In this document: one piece after another, positions 1 through 8,043 of the stretch | How positions within the stretch are numbered: position 1 is the stretch's first letter | How the letters are laid out: each line of letters opens with the position of its first letter | Source of the DNA: an uncultured Oscillospiraceae bacterium | GTDB taxonomy: Bacteria; Bacillota; Clostridia; Oscillospirales; Acutalibacteraceae | Assembly: GCA_900548545.1 (NCBI GenBank) | Contig: URKX01000022.1 | Coordinates: 1 to 37,748, forward strand | Direction: 5' to 3' | DNA: 37,748 bases | The notes under the pieces: model-generated | Database searches by the model: none | What the model saw: the letters and a program-made list of their open reading frames with translations, nothing else | Told to the model about the DNA's origin: nothing | Translations under genes and position numbers: made by a program

Positions 1-2
1 AA

Positions 3-188
3 TCAGTTGTGGGTATTCTGGAACGGATGGAGTACACCGGCTGTACCTGCAATTTTAAGACCTATTCCAAGTCCTACAAGCTGAAGAAGCGGATTCCCAA
101 TTTCAACTTCGTAGATGACGTAGAGATTCCTGTGAGTTCCGAGCCCATCGTTGCGGAATCTACTCCTGGATGCAGAAAAACGGTGTGA
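3..188 (+). pseudogene. Large serine recombinase remnant (C-terminally rearranged)
   Basis: An open frame enters from the left edge and stops at TGA 186-188. Its first part contains ERMEYTGCTCNFKTYSKSYK, which I recognise from the middle of TndX/Tn4451-type large serine recombinases, at the start of the 'recombinase' domain. Those proteins normally continue for some 200 further residues, including a zinc-ribbon and coiled coil. Here, after KKRIPN, the frame turns into about 28 unrelated residues and stops inside a terminator stem. The most economical reading is a recombinase with an internal deletion, left from a decayed integrative element. Whether the upstream catalytic domain survives cannot be seen. 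The family call is from memory of the motif, not from a search. Confidence 0.6.
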
Positions 189-207
189 CCATAATGGTCA
201 CACCGTT
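179..207 (+). terminator. Intrinsic terminator-like hairpin after recombinase remnant
   Basis: A perfect inverted repeat, CGGTGTGACC (181-190) and GGTCACACCG (196-205), with loop ATAAT, extends by two A-T pairs on each side. It overlaps the recombinase stop codon. The T tract is short, so efficiency is uncertain. It could also stop transcription arriving on the minus strand from the hydrolase. Confidence 0.5.
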
Positions 208-288
208 CTATGCCCCTGGCAAAGCTAAATAGTACCTATCACTTATTAAGCCTTCCGCTAAGGGGATTTTTTCTTGTTTATGAGGTTT

Positions 289-3177
289 TTACACCCGGCT
301 GGTGAGGAACTTTACCACAGCCATTTTTACTTCGGGATCCTCCCCGAAGGGGCCATTGTTGTTGCACAAAAGCAGGGACTTCACGCCCTTCTCCGTGTAG
401 GCCTTGAACATCCGCACACTCTGGCCCATGGGCACCTGGACGCCGTAGTCGAAGATGCCGTGGACCAGGCAGAGGGGCGCACTGTGCTCCGTCACGTGGG
501 AAATGGGGCTGGCCTCCCAGGCGGCGCGGGTCAGCTCTTGATACTGGGGATCCTGATCCCACAGGTGGGCTTTCACGTCCGCCATACCCCGGCCCATGCC
601 CACGTGGCCCAGCATACTGCCCAAGGGGGCGAAGGGGCCGTCGCACTGGTTGACCTTATTGGGCTGGGATGGCCACACCCAGGCGGAGTCGTCCCCAAAA
701 TGGAAGAAGTCCGTGAAGGAGAAGTAGGCCGCCGCCGCTTTCACCGAGCAGTCCTGCTCCAGGCAGCCGCCGATGGCGCCCTCCTCAGCGGAGTCGCCGT
801 TGCAGGCGGCCAGCATGGCAGTGAGGTGGCCGCCCATAGAACAGCCGATCAGCCCAAACCGCTGGGGATCCAGGCCCAGCTCCTGGCTGTGGGCTTTCAG
901 GTACCGGATGCAGGCCCGGCTGTCGTCCCCAGAAGTGGGCCAGCGGTTGGGCGGGCACAGCCGGTAATCAATGGAAGCCACTGCATAGCCCCGCTCCAGG
1001 AAGGCGTCCACGTCCGCCTCAAACTGGTGGTGGTTCCCGCCAAAGCCGTGGATGTTCACCAGGCAGGGCAGGTTCTTCCGCTCCCCTTGGGGATAGAGCA
1101 GGTCCACAAACAGGTCAAAGGTGTTGCGCAGCTGGATGTTGGGCTCGCCTTTGGCGCCCTTGCCCACTGGCACCGTGGCCACATAGAGGTTCTTCACGCC
1201 GGCGTCCCGCAGACGGAACACAGGGAAAAGGGGGATCTCCCCGCTCTGGTCGCCGAAGGCATAGCGGTCCGGCAGGGAGGCTTTCCCGGTAAAGGCAAAG
1301 GGACCGTTTTCCACCGTGGCGGTGGCCTCCAAGCCGTTGGTTTCCACCCGGACGGTGAAGTCCTGGGTCTGGTAAACCATGACCCCATCCCCCTGGGGAT
1401 ACGCCTGGACACAGGGGTACTGGGCAAAGCGGCCGTCCTGCTCCACATACACCGCCCGGCGGAACACGTGGAGGTTCTTCCCCTCCCCGGCAAACACCGT
1501 AACGGTGGGTTTAATCACCGGCAGGGTCAGGGCGGAAAGGCAACCTTCCCCGGTCCAGACCTGGATAGTGGGCATCTCTTCCGGGAAGCCCTCGGGCTGC
1601 TGGAACCCGGAACCGCCGCAGGAAATGCTCAAGCGCAGCCGGCTGCCGGCGGGGATCACCCAGGAGGTGGCCTCCAGGTGGAAGGAGAGCTTCATAGGCT
1701 CGGTGGCGGAAAGTTCCACTTTGTCCTCCCGGTAGCCCCGATGGTAGGGCAAGCCCAGGGAGTCGTAGATGGCGTTGCGGTGGGTCTTGGCGTGGGAACC
1801 GCGGATCATGCCCTCGGTAATGAAGTGGCTCTCCCCTTCCGGGGTGACCCACTCCAGGGCGGCGATGAAGTTGCCGTCGGTGTGGGTGGAGGTGACCCAC
1901 AGATCCAGAATGGGCACGCCGGTGATCTCCAGGTCTTTGGGCAGGGGCGCAGAGGTGAAGGCCAGGGATTTGCCATCCTCCGGGGTCATGTCCCGGGTGA
2001 TGTGACGGTTCATGCGGCCCATCTTCTCATACAGCTGGATGTCCTCCCGGACGGTGTAGGACAGGCTGCCCTTCTCGGTGGGGGCCTCCTCCAGGGTGTT
2101 CCCCGCGCTCAAATACAGCTTGGGGAAGGTGGTGCCCTCCACGGGGAAGTCGGCAGAGCGGTGCCACTCTTTTCCCGGGGTATCCCCCATAGTGTAATAG
2201 GTGATGGGCGGCTCTTCCAGGCTGCCGGTGTCCTCGCCCTTGAGCAGCTGGTCGTAGAACCGCAAATGCTCCCCGGCCCAGTCGTAGTGGGCGTTGGGGA
2301 AGTCGGAGAGATCCCGGTAGATACAGCAGTGGCCCCAGGGGCCCAGCAACAGCTTGCCGCCCCAGCTCTTCCAGGTGAGGATCTTGTTGGTGCAGCCGGG
2401 GTCAAACCAGGAGCCGATGCTCCACACGGGGATGCGGCCAAAGCGGACGTCATCCATCCGCTCCCATGCAGGGATGTCCAGGTTGGGACGGTATCCCAGG
2501 TAGGGATGGACGTCATCCCGGTACATATTGGGCAGGTGCTGCCCCAGGAAAGGCAGGTTCCGCTGGTGGGCCATCTGTGCCTGATGGGCCAGGGGGTAAT
2601 CCGGGGCGGGGTCTTCGTCCACCGGATCCCCCAGGGGAGCCAGGGGGGCGCCGTCAGGCCGGGTAGGATCCTGGCTGTTCCCCGGGGAAGCCAGCACGCT
2701 GCCCGGTACAAAGGGCAGGGCGCTGACGCCGTTGGGAAAATCCTGGTCGTAGAAATCCATGCTGCAATCGCAGGGGGCCGAGGCAAACAGGTGCTCCGGC
2801 TGCTCCAACAGAGTGATCTCCTGGATCATGCCGTGGTTAGAGCCGCCGTAGGTGCCCACCTTGCCGGTGCACCAGTCCTCCTGAGCCAGGGCGTTGATGA
2901 CGCACTCCATGTCCTTGCCGTCCCGGGGACCGAAGAAGCCATCATACACCCCAAAGGATGCCCCCACGCCCCGAACTTCCACAAAGGCCACCGCATATCC
3001 TGCCTCCAGGAATCGGAGCACTGCCTCTTCGTCCCCTTCAAACATCCGCCGCCGGGGGGAATTGCCCGCCTTCAGCAGCAGGGGGACTTTTTCGTGGACA
3101 TCTGGGCGATACAGGTCCACCGCCAGCTTGGTTCCATCGCACCCCGGCAAATACCGGGAAGTTCGCGTGTAGTTCAT
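289..3177 (-). CDS. CocE/NonD-type hydrolase fused to a second alpha/beta hydrolase
   Basis: A 962-aa protein. I chose ATG 3177 because GGAG lies 9 nt upstream and the protein begins at the family start (MNYTRTSRYLPGCDG). The open frame extends about 100 codons further upstream, but that part overlaps the activase gene and reads as shadow. Residues about 10-450 match the S15/CocE acyl hydrolase fold, with nucleophile Ser113 in GGSNHG. Residues about 460-650 resemble the PepX_C jelly-roll. Residues about 725-962 form a second hydrolase of the BD-FAE/acetyl esterase type, with oxyanion HGFGG, nucleophile Ser780 in GCSMGG and an Asp near 910 in HGIFDYG. Where that family has GHG with the catalytic His, this protein reads NNNGPFG, so the C-terminal site may be dead. 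No signal peptide, so cytoplasmic. It lies downstream of the activase on the same strand and probably releases an acid, amide or ester fragment for the GRE pathway; substrate unknown. Confidence 0.8.
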   Translation of the reverse strand: MNYTRTSRYLPGCDGTKLAVDLYRPDVHEKVPLLLKAGNSPRRRMFEGDEEAVLRFLEAGYAVAFVEVRGVGASFGVYDGFFGPRDGKDMECVINALAQEDWCTGKVGTYGGSNHGMIQEITLLEQPEHLFASAPCDCSMDFYDQDFPNGVSALPFVPGSVLASPGNSQDPTRPDGAPLAPLGDPVDEDPAPDYPLAHQAQMAHQRNLPFLGQHLPNMYRDDVHPYLGYRPNLDIPAWERMDDVRFGRIPVWSIGSWFDPGCTNKILTWKSWGGKLLLGPWGHCCIYRDLSDFPNAHYDWAGEHLRFYDQLLKGEDTGSLEEPPITYYTMGDTPGKEWHRSADFPVEGTTFPKLYLSAGNTLEEAPTEKGSLSYTVREDIQLYEKMGRMNRHITRDMTPEDGKSLAFTSAPLPKDLEITGVPILDLWVTSTHTDGNFIAALEWVTPEGESHFITEGMIRGSHAKTHRNAIYDSLGLPYHRGYREDKVELSATEPMKLSFHLEATSWVIPAGSRLRLSISCGGSGFQQPEGFPEEMPTIQVWTGEGCLSALTLPVIKPTVTVFAGEGKNLHVFRRAVYVEQDGRFAQYPCVQAYPQGDGVMVYQTQDFTVRVETNGLEATATVENGPFAFTGKASLPDRYAFGDQSGEIPLFPVFRLRDAGVKNLYVATVPVGKGAKGEPNIQLRNTFDLFVDLLYPQGERKNLPCLVNIHGFGGNHHQFEADVDAFLERGYAVASIDYRLCPPNRWPTSGDDSRACIRYLKAHSQELGLDPQRFGLIGCSMGGHLTAMLAACNGDSAEEGAIGGCLEQDCSVKAAAAYFSFTDFFHFGDDSAWVWPSQPNKVNQCDGPFAPLGSMLGHVGMGRGMADVKAHLWDQDPQYQELTRAAWEASPISHVTEHSAPLCLVHGIFDYGVQVPMGQSVRMFKAYTEKGVKSLLLCNNNGPFGEDPEVKMAVVKFLTSRV

Positions 3178-3248
3178 GGTCGTTTTCTCCTTCCTATGTT
3201 GCAGCCAGCCTCTAAAAGCACGGCTGTCCACTTCTCTTTTTTGCGCGG

Positions 3249-4157
3249 TCAAACCACTGGCTTGCCGCAGGCCCGGACAATCTGCCGCAAAGCCTCCATA
3301 TGCTCCTCTGTGGGCACCTGGCCGGGAAAGGGCTCCTCCCCCAGCTGCTGGCGCTTGCCCTCCCCCAAATTGTGATAGGGAAGCAACTCCACACGGGTGC
3401 ACCCCAAGGTGGCTTTCGCCAGGGCAGCCAGCCCCTCCATATTCTCCGCGGAGTCGTTCCAGCCAGGGATCACCGGCACCCGCAGCCAAATCTCTTTCTC
3501 GGGAAATTCCTGGGAAAGCCGCCCCAGGTTCTCCAAAATCAACTGGTTGGACTGGCCCGTGCAGCGCTTGTGGCCTTCCGGGAGGGTGTGTTTGCAGTCG
3601 TAGAGGAACAAGTCGCAGAAGGGCGCTAGGGACCCCAGGGCCTCCCAGGAGCCAAACCCGCTGGTTTCCACAGCGGTACGCAGGCCCCGTTCTTTGGCAA
3701 GGCGCAGCAGCGCCAGGGCAAACCCCGGCTGGGAGAGCACCTCACCCCCGGTGAGGGTCATGCCCCCATCGTTGCCGTAGAACAGGCGATCTTCCATCAC
3801 CTCTTGAAGCACCTCCCCCGCCGTAGCCACCCTGCCGGAAAGCTCCCTGGCTTTGTGGGGGCAGGCCGCCACACAGGCGCCGCAGCCGGCGCATTTGGCG
3901 CTTTCGGTGCGGATGGCACCCTCTTCCCGGGTGATGGCCCCCATGGGGCAGGCGGCTTCACAGGCGCCGCAGCCGGTGCACTTTTCCCAGTTCCACAAAA
4001 TCTGCGGGCGCTTCTGTTGGGACTCCGGGTTGGCACACCAGCGGCACCGAAGCGGGCACCCCTTTAAAAACACGTTGGTGCGGATCCCCGGCCCATCGTG
4101 CAGACAAAAATGCTGTAAATTAAAAATGACCCCTGTCACAGACTCAAGTGCTCCCAT
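3249..4157 (-). CDS. Glycyl radical enzyme activating protein (radical SAM)
   Basis: A 302-aa radical S-adenosylmethionine enzyme that installs the glycyl radical on its partner GRE. The radical-SAM motif CPLRCRWC puts the site cluster on Cys34, Cys38 and Cys41. Two inserted ferredoxin-type [4Fe-4S] motifs follow (Cys60/63/66/70 and Cys89/92/95/99). This is typical of activases for non-PFL GREs such as glycerol, choline or arylacetate enzymes, whereas the PFL activase lacks them. GGEVL (TGGEVLSQPGF) is the usual SAM-binding GGE region. The start ATG overlaps the end of the PucR-like regulator by 14 nt, so the two are translationally coupled. The hydrolase follows 71 nt downstream. The natural partner is the divergent GRE at 5481-7883. 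Confidence 0.93.
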   Translation of the reverse strand: MGALESVTGVIFNLQHFCLHDGPGIRTNVFLKGCPLRCRWCANPESQQKRPQILWNWEKCTGCGACEAACPMGAITREEGAIRTESAKCAGCGACVAACPHKARELSGRVATAGEVLQEVMEDRLFYGNDGGMTLTGGEVLSQPGFALALLRLAKERGLRTAVETSGFGSWEALGSLAPFCDLFLYDCKHTLPEGHKRCTGQSNQLILENLGRLSQEFPEKEIWLRVPVIPGWNDSAENMEGLAALAKATLGCTRVELLPYHNLGEGKRQQLGEEPFPGQVPTEEHMEALRQIVRACGKPVV

Positions 4158-5277
4158 GATGTTCCCCCCGGTCGTCGTCCACCCGCTGCTTGAACACTTT
4201 TTCAGCGTACTCCAGCAGCTGGCAGGAAAGCAGCAGCCGCTGGCACAGCAGGCCGTCGGAAAAGTCGAAACTGACCATTTCCGAGATCTTTTTCAGTTTG
4301 TTCATCACCGTATTCCGGTGCATATACAGTGCTGCCGCTGTGCGCTGGACATTGCCCCCAAACACCAGGTAGTGGTACAGCACCTGACGCAGGTTGGTGC
4401 CGTGGCGGGTGTCGTACCGGGCAAGGTGGATCAGTGCCGGATGGGCCAAATAGCAGATATCCATGTGGCCGTTGCGCCGGACATATTCCTGCACACAGTA
4501 GTCCAGGACGATCATCACCTGGTACTGGTCCAAAAGGCAGAGGGTGTCCTCCCGTTCCAGGCGCTCCCGCAGCCGGAGCATATGGCGCATCATCTGGCAG
4601 ATGGTGCGCAGCATACTGCAGTCCCGGGTGGCGTTGCCAATTCCCGCCACGCACCCCAGCTTTTCCAACGTTTCCTCCATGCCTTCTGGAAGAGGGAAGT
4701 GGAACAGCTGCTCCTTGTGCTGGCGCACCACGGCGATCTCCCCTTCCCCGGCAATAACCAGGTCATCCGGGAACCAACGTGCCGCCCACTCTTCCAGCTG
4801 GGGCGGCAGGGCCATGTGGTTTTTCTGCTGAAGCAATAGCAGCTGCACATAGGTGTTTTCCTCTTTGCCGAACAACCTCTGGCGGATCTCCCCGGAGGAC
4901 ACCAGCTGCCGGGAAAGCACTTGCTTCCACACGTGGGCGGGGTCCAGCTGAGGGGCTTCCAACAGGCTGCTGATACGGTTGTACAGCGCCGCAATGGAAA
5001 GCCTGGACAGCATGACACATCCCGGGAGCCTGTCACGGGGCAGCTCATACAGCTGGCCGGCCGTGGTTTCCGCCAGCAGCAGGATGCTCCCCTGGTCCGG
5101 CTGCCATGTGGAGGCAAGCTCCCTTGCCTGGGCCAGGCTGCCCAAATACAGCACCTCCCTTTCCAAAGACTGCTGGCAATCCAACAGCTGTACCTTGCGG
5201 AACGAAGCGCGCTCCTGCCCCCCTTGGTAAAAGCTGGCCGCGCTGCCCAATTCCTCTTTGATCACCCGGATATCCAT
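4144..5277 (-). CDS. PucR/CdaR-type transcriptional regulator
   Basis: A 377-aa protein starting at ATG 5277, with AGGAGG exactly 7 nt upstream (5285-5290). A longer in-frame start exists but has no ribosome site. The C-terminal 60 or so residues contain the PucR helix-turn-helix (NVQRTAAALYMHRNTVMNKL), including the characteristic 'A..L..HRNTV..KL' recognition region. The rest is a poorly conserved sensory part with no transmembrane segment and no clear GAF or PAS signature. Such regulators usually activate neighbouring catabolic genes in response to a pathway metabolite. Its position between the activase and the divergent GRE suggests control of this cluster. The inducer cannot be told from sequence. 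Confidence 0.8.
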   Translation of the reverse strand: MDIRVIKEELGSAASFYQGGQERASFRKVQLLDCQQSLEREVLYLGSLAQARELASTWQPDQGSILLLAETTAGQLYELPRDRLPGCVMLSRLSIAALYNRISSLLEAPQLDPAHVWKQVLSRQLVSSGEIRQRLFGKEENTYVQLLLLQQKNHMALPPQLEEWAARWFPDDLVIAGEGEIAVVRQHKEQLFHFPLPEGMEETLEKLGCVAGIGNATRDCSMLRTICQMMRHMLRLRERLEREDTLCLLDQYQVMIVLDYCVQEYVRRNGHMDICYLAHPALIHLARYDTRHGTNLRQVLYHYLVFGGNVQRTAAALYMHRNTVMNKLKKISEMVSFDFSDGLLCQRLLLSCQLLEYAEKVFKQRVDDDRGEHHGST

Positions 5278-5317
5278 CCATATCCCTCCTGGCATTCCCG
5301 TAATCATCTTACTAAAA

Positions 5318-5346
5318 AGTATTTCACAATTCCAGCCGGATTGCAA
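5318..5346 (-). promoter_or_regulatory. Possible promoter for regulator-activase-hydrolase operon
   Basis: Read on the minus strand, TTGCAA (5346-5341), a 17-nt spacer and AATACT (5323-5318) fall upstream of the regulator's AGGAGG. The -10 matches four of six consensus bases. I found no equally good promoter for the divergent GRE on the plus strand within 5278-5480, which fits a promoter that needs an activator. Confidence 0.35.
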
Positions 5347-5480
5347 GAGTTATATACCCAGCCCAAATTTCCCCCTTCGTTTTGTGCCCGGCTGCCAAAT
5401 CTTGTCCATCCCCTTGCCAGAAGGGATGCTTTGTGGTTTGATGGAGGCACAGAATTCCCGGGAAAGGATGGTATTCTCCC

Positions 5481-7883
5481 ATGACCGAACGTGTAAAGCG
5501 CATGAAAGAAAGCCTGCGCGTCAACAAATACCCCCTGTGTGTGGAACAGTTCCGCCTGGCGGTGCAATCCTTGGAGGAAACCGCCGGCCAGCCCATGCTC
5601 CTGCGGCGCTCCAAGCTCCACGCCCACGTGCTGGACAACCTCCCCATTTTCATCGAAGAGGACGACCTGCTGTGCGGCTCCGGCGCCAGCAAGCCCTTTG
5701 GCCTGGAGATGCAGTATGAGTACGGCGTGTGGACCCCCGACGAGGTGGAGAGCCTGAAGTCGGAGATCTACACCATCTCCCCCGAAGACGAGGAGGAGCT
5801 CTACCGGCTGAACCAGCGCTTTGCGGAAAACAGCCTCAACAGCAATCTGATTGAAACCATGGGCAAGTCCCTGGGGGAGAGCGACCGGCTGTGGCCCTTT
5901 ATGAAATCCGGCCTGATCCTCCCTCCCTGGAAAGACAAGCGGGGCGGCTCCGGCGGCGGCTTTGCCATGAGCGGCTACGGCTTGGGCCCCGGGTTTTCCC
6001 TGGTGTGCGTGGAGTACGAGCAGATCCTGCAAAAGGGCGCCAAAGGCATCATTGAAGAGGCCAAACGCTGCCTAGAGGAGCTGCGGTACTACGAGATCGA
6101 CAGCATCGAGAAGCGCAATTACTGGGAGGGCGTCATCCTGGTGTTTGAAGCTTGGGTGCGCTTCGCGAACCGGTACGCCGGCCTGGCCGAGAAGATGGCC
6201 GGGGAGGAAACCGACCCCCGGCGGAAAGCCGAGCTTTTGGAGATGGCCCGCATCTGCCGCAAGGTGCCCTATGAGCCCGCCGAGACCTTCCGGGAGGCGC
6301 TGCAAGCTTTCTGGTTCACCTTCCTGATGGTGTGCCCCTCCCCCACCTCCACCGCCGGCCGGTTTGACCAGTATATGTACCCCTACTACAAGCACGACAT
6401 CGACGCCGGGCTCATCACCGACGGCCAGGTGCTGGAACTGCTGGAGATCATGCGGTGCAAGGTGATGAAGATCAACCGGGTGTCCGGCAAAGCCAACCGG
6501 GCCAAAAACGCCGGTATGGCCAAGTGGTACAACTGGACCATCGGTGGGCAAAAAGCCGACGGCTCCGACGCCACCAACGAGCTGACTTACCTGCTGCTGG
6601 AAGCTGCCAAAGACACCCACCTGCCCCACCACACCCTGACGGTGCGGATCCACAAGAACACCCCGGACCTGCTGCTGGAAAAAGCCCTGGAAGTGGTGCG
6701 CACCGGCCTGGGGATGCCCGCTTTCATCGGGGATGACAGCTACATCCGCTTCTTCACTGAGGACAACACCCTCACCGTGGAGCAGGCCCGCAACTACTGC
6801 GCCACCGGCTGCGTGGACGGCAACATCCCCGGCGTCACCCGCACCCAAGTGGCCTGCTTTTTCATCATCCCCCACGCCATGGACGTGTGCCTGCACAACG
6901 GCTTCTGCCGCTACACCAACGAGATGGTGGGCATCCAGACCGGCGACGTGACCAAGATGGAAACTTTTGAAGAGCTGAAAGAGGCTGTGTTCACCCAGAT
7001 CAAATACCTGATGGGCATGGCCGCCGAGCGGGTCAACGTGGAGATGATCGCCGAGCGGGAGCTGTTCCCCGATGTGTTCCGCTCCGCCTTGATGCACGAC
7101 GGCGTGCGCTGCGGCAAGGATATGTTCAACCGCCGCTTTGCCTTTGAAAACGCCGGCCTGATCGGCGCGGTGGGCGGTGTCAACGCCGGCGACTCCTTGA
7201 TGGCCATCAAGAAGCTGGTGTTTGACGAGAAGAAGTACACCATGGCCCAGCTGATGGAGGCCCTGGACGCCGACTGGGAAGGCTTTGATGAAATGCGCGC
7301 CGACTTCCTGGCAGCCCCCAAATACGGCAACAACATCCCCGAGGTGGACGAACTGGTCAACGAAGTGTACCAGCTCCACAACGAGGCCTGCCGCAGCTAC
7401 CCCAGCGCCTACGGCGAAACGGTGAAGCCCAACGCCATTTCCATCTCCGCCCACCAGCCTGGCGGAGCCCTGACCGGGGCCACCCCAGACGGCCGCAAGG
7501 GCGGCGAGATCCTGGCAGACGCCTCCATCTCCCCCAGCCACGGCAAGGATCTGCGGGGGCCTCTGGCCGTGTTCCAAAGCGCCATGCGCATTCAGCAGGA
7601 TCAGTACCAAGGCACCCTATTCAACATGAAATTCCATCCCTCCGTGCTGAAGACTTCCGCCGACCTGAACAAACTGGCAGGGCTCATCCGCACCTACCTG
7701 ACCCACGGGGGCAAGCACATCCAGTTCAACGTGGTGGATCGGGAAGAAATGTTGGACGCCCAAGCTCATCCCGAGGAGCACCCCGAGCTGACCGTGCGGG
7801 TGGCGGGCTACAGCGCCTATTTTACCCGCCTGCCCAAGTCCATCCAGGACGAGGTGATCGAGCGTACCTCCCAGGCCCTTTAA
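5481..7883 (+). CDS. Glycyl radical enzyme of unknown substrate (PFL-like family)
   Basis: An 800-aa glycyl radical enzyme. The C-terminal radical loop RVAGYSAYF places the radical on Gly776. The thiyl-radical cysteine is Cys444 in ATGCVDGN, with a second cysteine at 440. The residue two after the thiyl Cys is Asp446, where choline lyase, glycerol/diol dehydratases and hydroxyproline dehydratase have Glu. There is no tandem Cys-Cys as in true pyruvate formate-lyase, so annotation as formate acetyltransferase would be wrong. The N-terminal PFL domain spans roughly residues 10-660. There is no N-terminal extension of the kind used for microcompartment targeting. AAAGGA lies about 13 nt before the ATG. 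It is divergent from its likely activase and regulator and is followed by a flavin oxidoreductase. The enzyme is oxygen sensitive by family, implying a strict anaerobe. Substrate not assignable by eye. Confidence 0.93.
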   Translation: MTERVKRMKESLRVNKYPLCVEQFRLAVQSLEETAGQPMLLRRSKLHAHVLDNLPIFIEEDDLLCGSGASKPFGLEMQYEYGVWTPDEVESLKSEIYTISPEDEEELYRLNQRFAENSLNSNLIETMGKSLGESDRLWPFMKSGLILPPWKDKRGGSGGGFAMSGYGLGPGFSLVCVEYEQILQKGAKGIIEEAKRCLEELRYYEIDSIEKRNYWEGVILVFEAWVRFANRYAGLAEKMAGEETDPRRKAELLEMARICRKVPYEPAETFREALQAFWFTFLMVCPSPTSTAGRFDQYMYPYYKHDIDAGLITDGQVLELLEIMRCKVMKINRVSGKANRAKNAGMAKWYNWTIGGQKADGSDATNELTYLLLEAAKDTHLPHHTLTVRIHKNTPDLLLEKALEVVRTGLGMPAFIGDDSYIRFFTEDNTLTVEQARNYCATGCVDGNIPGVTRTQVACFFIIPHAMDVCLHNGFCRYTNEMVGIQTGDVTKMETFEELKEAVFTQIKYLMGMAAERVNVEMIAERELFPDVFRSALMHDGVRCGKDMFNRRFAFENAGLIGAVGGVNAGDSLMAIKKLVFDEKKYTMAQLMEALDADWEGFDEMRADFLAAPKYGNNIPEVDELVNEVYQLHNEACRSYPSAYGETVKPNAISISAHQPGGALTGATPDGRKGGEILADASISPSHGKDLRGPLAVFQSAMRIQQDQYQGTLFNMKFHPSVLKTSADLNKLAGLIRTYLTHGGKHIQFNVVDREEMLDAQAHPEEHPELTVRVAGYSAYFTRLPKSIQDEVIERTSQAL

Positions 7884-7891
7884 ATACTATT

Positions 7892-7924
7892 TTTGAAAAA
7901 CAGCAAAAAACGTTTGAAAAACAG
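7892..7924. repeat. Direct repeat of a 12-mer between GRE and flavin oxidoreductase
   Basis: TTTGAAAAACAG occurs at 7892-7903 and again at 7913-7924, a 21-bp period, or two helical turns. It lies just before the promoter at 7955-7983. Two same-face sites suggest a regulator binding region, but no protein can be assigned. Confidence 0.5.
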
Positions 7925-7954
7925 TGCCGATGTGTTTTCACGACGCACCGGCTC

Positions 7955-7983
7955 TTGTCATGTATGGGAAAATCGGGTAGAAT
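7955..7983 (+). promoter_or_regulatory. Sigma-A-type promoter of flavin oxidoreductase gene
   Basis: TTGTCA (7955-7960), a 17-nt spacer and TAGAAT (7978-7983) match the vegetative promoter consensus well. The following leader is about 55 nt, ending in AAGGAAGGAG before the start codon. The oxidoreductase can therefore be expressed independently of the GRE. No terminator hairpin separates the two genes, so readthrough is also possible. Confidence 0.7.
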
Positions 7984-8043
7984 AAAAACGCAGCAACACG
8001 CCTCTCAATCTCTATAGAAAACAGCAAGGAAGGAGCCATACAG

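Noticed and set aside
274..3375. Plus-strand open frame of over 1000 codons opposite the hydrolase
   Set aside because: It is antisense to a gene with clear domains and ribosome site. It is rich in Gly, His, Val and Gln without motifs, the usual mirror of GC-rich coding sequence.
5278..5480. Plus-strand promoter for the GRE
   Set aside because: The best candidate (TTGTCC, 17 nt, GATGCT at 5402-5430) matches the -10 consensus too poorly to list; an activator-dependent promoter is possible.
5481..7883. Annotation as pyruvate formate-lyase (formate acetyltransferase)
   Set aside because: PFL needs two adjacent cysteines at the active site and its activase lacks extra FeS motifs. Here the site is GCVD and the activase has two ferredoxin-type clusters.
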